Assembly: GCA_963971305.1 (NCBI GenBank)
Contig: OZ020303.1
Coordinates: forward strand, 16,861,184 to 16,925,183
Reading direction: 5' to 3'
DNA length: 64,000 nucleotides
DNA from: Arcuatula senhousia
Taxonomy: Eukaryota; Mollusca; Bivalvia; Mytilida; Mytilidae
Below the pieces are notes generated by a model, which made no database searches, had not been told where the DNA came from, and worked only from the letters and a program-made list of their open reading frames with translations. Position 1 is the stretch's first letter. Each line of letters starts with the position of its first letter. Shown in pieces: positions 16,001 to 28,000 of the stretch. The translations under genes and the position numbers were made by a program.

Positions 16001-19000
16001 AAGGATGACTTGTATTACTTCTAACCTTTGTAAGGTTATAAAGGGATCAAGAATAATGAAAAATGATATTAGCTGCAAAATAGATTACCAATTGTTGCAT
16101 CAATTTAGCTTTGTGATTAATGCTTATCACAAGAAGAAAGCGTTCTTGCTACATCTCTTTACATTTTTGCTTAAAGCTATGTACGCCCTTAAAGTCTTAA
16201 TTAAAATTGTAAAATACTAAACTACTGTGGTTGCATTATTATTCGTGTGATATTAGATTTCGTTGTTTTCATGGATGGCCTGTTTTCACCAAAAATGATA
16301 TACCACTAAAAGGAAATTTAACATTGATCTCTATGCTGCAGTCTTCAGAACAACAAATTTAATAATCCACAAACTGATCCTTTTTAATCAACCCGCAAAA
16401 ATAAATGAATCCACAGTAATTGATTTTTCTAGAATATTGTTTTGGGGAAAAAAAGTTTCATGGAAGGAAATCAGTATCTTACATCTTAAATTTCATTTTA
16501 TTATTACATGAGCTCTAAAAACAAAGCATTGACTATACTGTACTTGAGGATTGTCTTATAGCAGGAACAACATGACAGCACCTTCTGCTCTTGTGGTATC
16601 ACCTCTAATGCTGTGTCTTATTTTACCTGAGGATTGTCTTGTAGCAGGAACAACATGACAGCACCCTCAGCCCCTGTGATATCACCTCTAATGCTGTGTC
16701 TTATTTTACCTGAGGATTGTCTTGTAGCAGGAACAACATGACAGCACCCTCAGCCCCTGTGATATCACCTCTAATGCTGTGTCTTATTTTACCTGAGGAT
16801 TGTCCTGTAGCAAGAACAACATGACAGCACCCTCAGCCCCTGTGATATCACCTCTAATGCTGTGTCTTATTTTACCTGAGGATTGTCCTGTAGCAAGAAC
16901 AACATGACAGCACCCTCAGCCCCTGTGATATCACCTCTAATGCTGTGTCTTATTTTACCTGAGGATTGTCCTGTAGCAGGAACAACATGACAGCACCTTC
17001 AGCCCCTGTGATATCACCTCTAACGCTGTGTCTTATTTTACCTGAGGATTGTCCTGTAGCAGGAACAACATGACAGCACCTTCTGTCCCTGTGATATCAC
17101 CTCTAATGTTGTGTCTTATTTTACCTGAGGATTGTCCTGTAGCAGAAACAACATGACAGCACCTTCTGTCCTTGTGATATCACCTCTAATGCTGTGTCTT
17201 ATTTTACCTGAGGATTGTCCTGTAGCAGAAACAACATGACAGCACCTTCAGCCCCTGTGATATCACCTCTAATGCTGTGTCTTATTTTACCTGAGGATTG
17301 TCCTGTAGCAAGAACAACATGACAGCACCCTCAGCCCCTGTGATATCACCTCTAATGCTGTGTCTTATTTTACCTGAGGATTGTCCTGTAGCAGGAACAA
17401 CATGACAGCACCCTCAGCCCCTGTGATATCACCTCTAATGCTGTGTCTTATTTTACCTGAGGATTGTCCTGTAGCAGAAACAACATGACAGCACCTTCAG
17501 CCCCTGTGATATCACCTCTAATGCTGTGTCTTATTTTACCTGAGGATTGTCCTGTAGCAGAAACAACATGACAGCACCTTCAGCCCCTGTGATATCACCT
17601 CTAATGCTGTGTCTTATTTTACCTGAGGATTGTCTTGTAGCAGGAACAACATGACAGCACCTTCAGTCCTTGTGATATCACCTCTAATACTGTGTCTTAT
17701 TTTACCTGAGGATTGTCTTGTAGCTGGAACAACATGACAGCACCTTCAGCCCCTGTGATATCACCTCTAATGCTGTGTCTTATTTTACCTGAGGATTGTC
17801 TTGTAGCAGGAACAACATGACAGCACCCTCAGTCCCTGTGATATCACCTCTAATGCTGTGTCTTATTTTACCTGAGGATTGTCCTGTAGCAGGAACAACA
17901 TGACAGCACCCTCAGCCCCTGTGATATCACCTCTAATGCTGTGTCTTATTTTACCTGAGGATTGTCCTGTAGCAAGAACAACATGACAGCACCCTCAGCC
18001 CCTGTGATATCACCTCTAATGCTGTGTCTTATTTTACCTGAGGATTGTCCTGTAGCAGGAACAACATGACAGCACCTTCAGTCCTTGTGATATCACCTCT
18101 AATGCTGTGTCTTATTTTACCTGAGGATTGTCCTGTAGCAAGAACAACATGACAGCACCTTCAGCCCCTGTGATATCACCTCTAATGCTGTGTCTTATTT
18201 TACCTGAGGATTGTCTTGTAGCAGGAACAACATGACAGCACCCTCAGCCCCTGTGATATCACCTCTAATGCTGTGTCTTATTTTACCTGAGGATTGTCCT
18301 GTAGCAGGAACAACATGACAGCACCCTCAGCCCCTGTGATATCACCTCTAATGCTGTGTCTTATTATACCTGAGGATTGTCCTGTAGCAGGAACAACATG
18401 ACAGCACCTTCTGTCCCTGTGATATCACCTCTAATGCTGTGTCTTATTTTACCTGAGGATTGTCCTGTAGCAGGAACAACATGACAGCACCCTCAGCCCC
18501 TGTGATATCACCTCTAATACTGTGTCTTATTTTACCTGAGGATTGTCTTGTAGCAGGAACAACATGACAGCACCCTCAGCCCCTGTGATATCACCTCTAA
18601 TGCTGTGTCTTATTTTACCTGAGGATTGTCCTGTAGCAGGAACAACATGACAGCACCTTCAGTCCTTGTGATATCACCTCTAATACTGTGTCTTATTTTA
18701 CCTGAGGATTGTCCTGTAGCAGGAACAACATGACAGCACCTTCAGCCCCTGTGATATCACCTCTAATGCTGTGTCTTATTTTACCTGAGGATTGTCTTGT
18801 AGCAGGAACAACATGACAGCACCCTCAGCCCCTGTGATATCACCTCTAATGCTGTGTCTTATTTTACCTGAGGATTGTCTTGTAGCAGGAACAACATGAC
18901 AGCACCCTCAGCCCCTGTGATATCACCTCTAATGCTGTGTCTTATTTTACCAATCACTGTTGTTATGTCTATTACTTTATGGTACAAAGGGCTGAAGTAA

Positions 19001-22000
19001 TTAAACATCATTTGTATACAAGATTGGAAACTTTAACAAAATTACCTTTAAAGAGGTACAAAAATATGTATGTATGTGTATGTGCATGTGTCAAAAAAAT
19101 GCATGGCTTGTCATACTACATGTACTAAGTTTGTGAAAAAATCATATGATTTTCAATAACAGCTTTCCTTTTATTTATTTTTCTTTTATTTGCTAAAATT
19201 GTAGTACTTTATCCAATGTGAAGTATATATGTTTCCTATATATTTGCTTAACTTGGTATATTTCTCAGAGAATGTTGTTATATATAAATAAAAAAGATAA
19301 TTCATTTGTCTGTGTTTTAAATAATGGTTTTAAGATTTTAAAATAAAAAGGTTTCAAACAAAAGATATTAAGGATATTTTTTGGGGGGAATTGCTTATCA
19401 AAGACATATCAGAAAAAGAAATACCTAATTAATACTGCCTTGTTTAACATGCTATGTTTCTCAGAAAATGTTAAAGAGTGGATCTTAGTTTCGTTGTAAG
19501 ACCATATTTCCAGTAAGCTATTCACATAACACTGTCCTGCAACCCTACAATGAAAGCAAAAGGGTAACAATATTTAATAAAACAAAGACCTCTTCTATTC
19601 TCTGCTTTAAACTTAATTAGTCCACTACCGGCAAAAGCCAAAGGGAACTATAGGTCTGGGCTCTGTCTGTCTGTCCGTCCGTCTGTCATGCCTCACTTTT
19701 CTGCACTTTTTTTTAAGACGCTTATAGATAATGAACTGATTTTGGTATGTGAGTTTACCATAATGAGTTACAGATCAATTTTGAATTTCGTGCCGGTCCA
19801 CAAATTTTTATGGGAGTTATGGCCCTTAGAACTTTGAAAATTTACTGAAATTTCAGTTTTCCACACATTTTTTTCTAAATGCTTATAGATAATGAACTGA
19901 TTTTTGGTATATTTATTTAACATGATGAGTTACAGATCAACTTTGAGTTTTGTGCGGGTCTACAAATTTTTACAGGAGTCATGGCCCTCATAACTTTCCA
20001 AATTCCCAGAAATTTCAGTTTTCCACATTATTTTTCTAAAAGCTTATAGATAATAACTGATTTTTGGTATGTGAGTTAACCATGATGAGTTCAGATCAAG
20101 TTTGAGTTTTGTGCCAGTCCACAAATTTTTACAGGAGTTATGGCACTATGAACGTTGAAAATTCACTGAAATTGCAGTTTTCCGCACTTTTTTCTAAACA
20201 CTTATAGATTATGAACTGCTTTTTGGTATGTGAGTTCACAATGATTAGTTACAGATCAAGTTTGAGTTTCTTATCGGTCTACAGGAGTTATGGCTCTTTG
20301 AATTTTGAAAATCCAGTGAAATTTTATTTCTTGCACTTTTTTATTATTCCTTGTAAATAATGAACTGATCAAGTTTAGGTTTTGATTTGTTTGACAAATT
20401 TTTACCAATGATTGAAATATGAGGCCGGTAGTGGACAATGTATTGTTTTGCAATCCTCTACGAATGATTGTTAAATTTGTAATACATTGTTTAAAGTACA
20501 TGATACAATGCCATTTCACATTTACATTCAAAATTGGGACTAAAATATTTTATATAAAATTCAACAAAAATAATTTTGTTATGAAATTGCACACCAGAGA
20601 GTCTTAATTCAAATCTGTATAAGGTTATTCGAAAAGTTTATTTTATGGATAAGATTAACAGATATTTCACAGATATCAAAAGTTGTTTCCTTGTGTAATG
20701 CATGGCTAAATGACAATAGATCATGATTCTGACCTTTATTTATAAAGATAGCTTATCATCAAAGTACATGATGTATTTCCTTATTTCAAATGATATTTCA
20801 AATAACCTTTGATATTTTTTAGAAAATATAAGATGAAATTATCAATTCTTTACTAGAAATGTAGAATTAATAGTACATGTACTAAATACAAAGGAGTACC
20901 AATTCATATATCATACATTTGTATGTTTGAAAGGCAAAAACAAAATCAATAGACTCAAGACATTAAAGAAAGAACACAACATTCAAAAAAAACCCCAACA
21001 ACAATAAACTGAGACAGCAAATTAAACTTAAGTCATCACAAGCGTAAATTCAGGTACTCCAAAAGGGTAGGAAGTTCCTGCTTGTTTTGACACACCCATC
21101 AGGTTGCCAACCAACAATTCAGTGTGGGTCTATGACCCATGTATATGCATACAAATTTCTATAAACCAACCATTGCATATGTCATAAATCGTTTGTGCAA
21201 TAGACATTTTTTTGAAGACCAAAATCTAATTCTTTTTTTAATTGATAATCAAATTCTTAACGCAAGAAAATTTGCAACTGTAGAGATCGCACCGGCTTTA
21301 ATAACAAAGGTAAACAGGAATATAAAAAAAACGATAGTGACATTATATTTCTTGTTATTTAGTTTAAAGATCCTCCTTAATAACTGATCAGTAATTACAC
21401 AGTGTTAGTATTTGTACTTTATATTGACCTCATCCATCATGTCTGTACTTTTAGAGATATTATTGACAAATACGTAAAACCATTATGTAAGATGAATTGT
21501 TCAGTCTTTTCATCAAGATTAGACCTTAAACTATTTAATTTTTCATCAACCTGTCTCTGCACTTTTAAATCTTTATCAATTCTATTCTTTTGCATCTCAG
21601 TTTCCAAGTATTTTTTTCAAATCTTCAATTTTGAACAAAATTCAATAAATATCAAATTTAATCGTCATTACAATAGCGATGATGAGGCATGCAAATTATT
21701 AATTTATATACCCTTCTTATCTTACAGATGTACTTTTAACATTGTTACAAATCAATTCTTACTTTTTTTAAATTATTGTAATTTGAAGCTCTTTACATAA
21801 TGCATAAATCTGTACTTTTAAACACATTAGAAGCTCATTCATGTTATTCTTTGTTATATTATCTTACAAACAAAAACATTTAAATCCAAAATTGCTGACC
21901 TTGTATGTTCTTTTTTAAAATATAGGGCATAATTGATATGGACCAAATTTGGTTATAAAAAAGATTTCATACCGATAACACATGTCTTCAAATTTCTTCC

Positions 22001-25000
22001 CATTCACTTCAAAATCAAGTGCCTTCTCATAGAAATCATACATCTGGAAAAAAAATAATGAAAGATTAACATAAGATAAAAGCTCTTAGAATAAAAATAA
22101 TATATTTAAACTTTTAAGGTGTTCAAATATTCATTCATGAAGTTTTTAGAGATATAAAATAAGAAATGATCTTAACATAAAAAATCTTAAAATAAAAAAA
22201 ACCATTTTAAGCAACAACAACAAGATTGCTACGCGTAGCCATGTGTCCCCCGCCGCTGCATAAAAGTTGTGTGGTATGTCAATTCAAGCAATACATTCTC
22301 TGAGAAACGATACAAATAGGTTGTCAAAATATGGGATGATCACCTATTAACAGTACCCTATCAGTGTGTAAAGTTTCAGCAACATCCATTCAGTAGTATC
22401 CAAGGAGTTGCACCCACAAAAACGTTTGACAAAGTCCCATTTTTCGGACTGAAAAATCACAAATTCATAAATAACTCGAAAACCGTAAATATCGCTTCAA
22501 ATTTTTTTTCGTATCAATATAGAGTACCTTTTGGTCTATCAGCTTACAAAATTTCAGAACCCTGTGCACCTAGGTAACCAAGATATTGGATGTCCTATAT
22601 TTTGACCTTTCTTCCCTGTTTCCATGGAAACAGTGGCCATTTTTAAAATTTCAAATATTGGATGATCATCTACTAACAGTACCCTATCAGTGTGTAAAGT
22701 TTCAGCAACATCAGTTCAGTAGTGTCTGAGGAGTTGTACCCACAAAAACGTTTGACTTAGTCCCATTTTTCGGACTGAAAAATCACAAATTCGTAAATAA
22801 CTCAAAAACCGTAAATATCGCTTCAAAATTTTTTTTCATATTATTATTGAGTACCTTTTGCTCTATCAGCTTACAAAATTTCAGAACCCTGTGCACCTAG
22901 GTAACCGAGATATTGAATGTCCTATATTTTGACCTTTCTTCCGTTTCCATGGAAACGGCGGCCATTTTGAAAATTTCAAATATGGGATGATCATCTACTA
23001 ATTGTACCCCATCAGTGTGTAAAGTTTCAGCAACATCCGTTCAGTAGTGTCCGAGGAGTTGCACCCACAAAAAACGTGACGGACGGACGGACGGACAGAG
23101 ACCATTACTAAGTCCCTACGCCGCGTTGCGGCGGGGGACAAAAAAAAATGCAAGAATAGAATTTACTTTTGTTGTTTACAAGATAACAGATACTTTACAT
23201 GTATATGTCTAATAAAAATTTAAAAAGCTTTCTACATGTTCTATACATGGTCATGGTATATACTCAATTTGCATGGTTTTACTGACCATTTCTTTTGAAA
23301 TGACTGTGACCATTGCAATCTTCTGGTTTGTCTTCTTTGTTTTGTCTTTCTCTTGGACATTGAGATTGATCCCCAAAGTTTGGTTATTTTGTTATTACCT
23401 TTACTGTATTCAATGGTAGATTAGGCCATAAAAAGTAATTCCTAGATTCTCATCCAAATTTCTTCAAAATATGGGGCATGCAGGTGGGCCAATTTTATTT
23501 TTTTTATTTTTCATTCATTTTGATAAAATATGCTGCCATTTTAGAGAAAAAAGTCCAAAAATGGACAGAATTTGCCACAAAATCAAAATAAATTTTTTAT
23601 GGGTGGCAGAGAAAATTTGGGCAGGAGGGGATAAGATTCTATGGTATTTTTTAAATTGGCCTTACACATACTACAGTATTTCACTTACAGCATCAAAACT
23701 TCTCTGTGACAGGACATTATTCTCTGTAAAAATCAACGATGCATATCGTGTTACAGGAGGAAAATTTTCCAAAACCCATCTACGCTCTGGCTGAATTCTG
23801 GACGATTCTGGTACCCAAAGTTCTGCATCCTGTGTCGTCTGCTTAAAGTTTTTCATTCCAATTCCAAATAATCCACAAATTGTAATACTGATGATTATGG
23901 TCCATATTGGATAAGTGGCAACCAGAAATCCCAACCTAGCAATAACAAAACCATATTTCAGAGGTGTTTGTGGAACAAATTTAAACAAGGAATACAGTGA
24001 GCAAGCTCACAAAAGGATTACCCCAACCCCCACACAGTGATTTTGTTTGCCTATATTCATCTCCAGAATAAGGCTTTTTCCCCAAGGGGAAGTTTCCCAA
24101 AATGACAAAAATAAGGCTTAAATATTTCCCAAATGAAAGAACCTTAGTGAGCACGCTCACATACCCCACGCGTTCTGCTATTTGACTATATAAATTAACC
24201 TGGACCTCGTAAACTTTTTGCAAATTAAAAATATGTTATAAAATACACAGTAGTTACATATGTTATATTTCTTGCAAACTACGTTTTGTTAAATTCTTTT
24301 CAGTAGTTTCAGAGGAGTTGCAATCACAAACTGTAATAAAGATTTTCAGCTACATGTAATTTCTAAGTCACAAGGGTAATAACTCCCACAAAAATTTGTG
24401 GATAAAAAATTCCTGGTAATATGCACAACTTCATATGGTGTACTTCTTACATACAAAGTTTCATCAAATTCTGTACAGTAGTTTAAGAGGAGTTGCCTTC
24501 ACAAACTAAAATCAGGATTTTCTGCAAAATTCTAAGTCCAAAGGGCAATAACTCCCACAAAAATTTGTGGATCAAAAATTTCTGGTAATATGCACCACTT
24601 CATATGGTGTACTTCTTACATACAAAGTTTCATTAAATTCTGTTCAGTAGTTTAAGAGGAGTTGCCTTCACAAACTAAAATCAGGATTTTCCGCAAATTT
24701 CTAAGTCCAAAGGATAATAACTCCAACAAAAATTTGCGGATCAAAAATTTCTGGTAATATGCACAACTTCATCTGGTGTCCATCTTCCATACCAAGTTTC
24801 GTTAAATTCTGTTCAGTAGTTTAAGAGGAGTTGCGATCACAAACTGTAATCATGATTTTCTGCAAATTTCTAAGTCCAAAAGGGCCATAACCCACACAAA
24901 TTTGTGGATCAAAAATTCCTGGTAATATGCACAACTACATATGGTGTCCTTCTTGCATACAAGGTTTCGTTAAATTCTGTTCAATAGTTTAAGAGTAGTT

Positions 25001-28000
25001 GCGATTACAAACTTTGATCACAGACGGACGGACGGACCAGTCAAAAACATTATACCCTTCGCAACTTCGTTGCGTGGGGTATAATTAGGTATAAAATTTC
25101 CAAAAAGATATATATATTTTTTTTTTATTATTTAAGCTTACTAAATGATCGGAATCTATACAGTTTGTTATTCATTTTCCTCCCAGTTCTTCATAAGGTT
25201 AGAAATTTTTGACTTAAAATCAAGGTTTCATATAAAAGAGCCTTAATTCAAAATACCAAGAATGACATATATTTTCCCAATAAATAAGGGCAGGGGCAGT
25301 TTGGAAAAATTTCAACAAATTCACTCCCAACACCTGGTTCATATAAAATTCTATATTGAAAAATATTAGTTCAATTGTCTCCTCTGCATGATATCCAACA
25401 ACAATTAACATCTTATATGATGTACTTAATTCCTGAAGTTTCATCATAACCCATTCAGCAGTTCAAGAGGAGATGCAATTACAAGATATGTAGACAGACA
25501 GACGGGCAGACATGAGTGAACCTTAATGCTCCTCAACATGTAAGAAGCAAAGGGGTACTCAAACATTGATCATTATACCAAAAAGACAAACACAAAATTG
25601 GTAGACCAAAAAAAAAATCATCACAAGTAACAAAACACACAACAAACACACATAACAACTAAACCACATTAAGCAAGTGAACTCAAGTCGAATCAAGAGT
25701 GAACTCAGGTGCTTCAGAAAAGTAAGCAGTTCTTGCTTGCTATACATTTAGCACACCTGTGATGGTTGCCAAAGATTGATTTAATGTTGGTCAAATCGGG
25801 AAAGGATGACATTACCAAACTCTATGTCAAACCAACATCTGTGCTCATTGAGGGATAGAAATCCCCTGTTTGATGTCTTTCATAAAATTTCTTGAGTGAT
25901 GACAACAACCTGGGAGCAACGTACCCCTGTGTTAACAACTTGCTTGTCAATCGTGTTGCTGCATCAAGGAAGTTGTTATACTCCCCACATGCTCTGGAAT
26001 AACGAATCAATTGTGATACATAAACTCTATACGCTGGAGGGGACAGAATGCTGCTACACAGAAAGGGAAAGTTGAAGTCATTACATTTATCATAGAGCTT
26101 TGTACAAAGCCTTCCTTAGTGGGTACATTTCAAGAAACAAATCCAAATATGAAGCAGACCTCCTAGAATCTGTAGTGTCCTTAAGGCCAAAAAAAAATAT
26201 TTCCTAGATTCTCATCCAAATTTCTTCAAAATATGGGGCATGATTTTTTTTCGTCGTCTCACAATTTCACGTGCACAATTCATCATGTTCATACTGAGTG
26301 AGGTTTTGAAAATAATTACATTTGTACCAATTTTGCTACTCACCTTCCAAAAATTTTCTATGTAAATATAGAAAAAGGAGAAAAACATTCTGGTGACGAT
26401 GAGATACTTCAATTTTTAAGTAAACAAATTTTATTCATGTTTTTACATTTTCTTTTTTTTACACTCATTCGCCCCAAGTACCTCGTCACAAACTGAACGT
26501 TCTAAAAAATGAACTGATTAAAATAAAAATAGCTATGATCAAAACAGTTAACAGTTGCATAAAAAGTGTCCACGTCTTTTTGGGAATGGGGTCCTCCAGA
26601 TCTTATACTCTGAATTCTAAACAATTTTATTCCTCAATTGAGGCGTGGAACTCCGTCATATGAGGGCTTAAAAGAGGATCCACAGAGATGCAGCTAATAG
26701 TCGGACCTGTCAGACAAATGGGGCAAAACTTCAACAGGTCCGGCAAGTGAAACCATTGTGCAGGACCTCAGACTGGCAAAGTTTTGAAAAAGTTAGACTT
26801 ATACAAGTTGAAAGGTCTGGCAAAACCTTTTTAGGCCGGCAAATTTAACTATCTTGTAGGACCCAATGTCTGACAGAATAAAATAATTATCTGCATCTCT
26901 GGATCCATCTGTGATGTTTCATGGTATAAGGAATGTATGGTATAGAAGATCCATTTACATCTTGGATAAAATCATTTCTGCTAGGACATAAGCAATTAGT
27001 GACTGAATTAACAAAACTCGGAATGGAGAGATGTTACCAGTGGGATACCACAGGGATCGGTTTTAGGACTAATTCTATTCGTACTGTACATTAATGACTT
27101 ACCGGAGGTTACAAATAGTGACACTAGTACATACTTGTTTGCAGATGACACCAAAGTATTTGGAGCTACATGTATACTAGAACCCGAAGATTGTAATAAG
27201 TTACAGGAAGATCTATACAACATGCAAACATGGACTGATGAATGGTTATTATGCTTCCATCCTGACAATTTTTATGCAAAGTGATGAGAATTGGGAAATC
27301 TAAAATTGACTAACAACAATATAAACTAAAACCAGACAGAAACAACCTTGATTACTCAGATTCAGAAAAGGATATAGGCGTCACCATCAATGACAAGCTG
27401 AACTTTGATAAACATATATCAGAAAAGGTCAACAAAGCAAATTCATTAATGGGACTCATAAGAAGAACAATGGAATACATGGATAACACCACATTTAAGC
27501 TTTTGTACACCACCTTAGTAAGACCACATCTCAAATATGCGAATCAAGTCTGGTGCCCTCACCTAATCAAGCACATTGAAGAAATTGAGAATATCCAAAG
27601 ACGTGCAACAAAGCAACTACCAGGAATGTCAAACCTAACGTACGAAGAACGACTAAGACAATTGAAATTACAATCACTAGCGTACAGACGAGTTCGAGGA
27701 GATATGATAGAGCTGTTTAAAATATTGACCAACAAATATGACCAAGAAGTAACTGATTTTATAAGAATGAACCCTGGAACAACAACAAGGGGACAGACCT
27801 GTCAAGTGTCACGCAACTTGCGTGAGACTCACGCATCTAATTGGCAATTTAGCGGCAAATTTCTTTGATCTTTTAATTTTTTCCTTTGATCTTTCAATTT
27901 TTGGGCAAATCTCACGCAAGCAGCTCACAAAAACTTGACAGCCCTGAGGGGACATGACAAGAAGATCTTCAAAATACAACCAAGATTAGATGTGAGGAAA

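Noticed and set aside
16544..18867. Array units as 28 extra cassette exons encoding variants of the loop segment
   Set aside because: The gaps between potential exons are only 22 bp, below the usual minimum intron length; each extra 61-bp cassette exon would shift the frame, and 83-bp read-through hits a stop. Kept as repeat, not CDS.
16544..18950. CRISPR array
   Set aside because: Regular 83-bp period but no repeat/spacer alternation; the whole unit is conserved and is coding exon sequence in a spliced eukaryotic gene.
21139..21800. Two plus-strand AT-rich open frames of 82 and 132 codons
   Set aside because: Phe/Leu/Asn-rich composition expected from AT-rich intronic DNA, no family recognised, inside an intron.
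23936..23988. Extension of exon 2 upstream to include F-K-F-V-P-Q-T-P residues
   Set aside because: The frame is open but the phase does not join exon 1. The acceptor TTATTGCTAG at 23936-23937 gives the right phase and the conserved F-Y-K-L-G junction.
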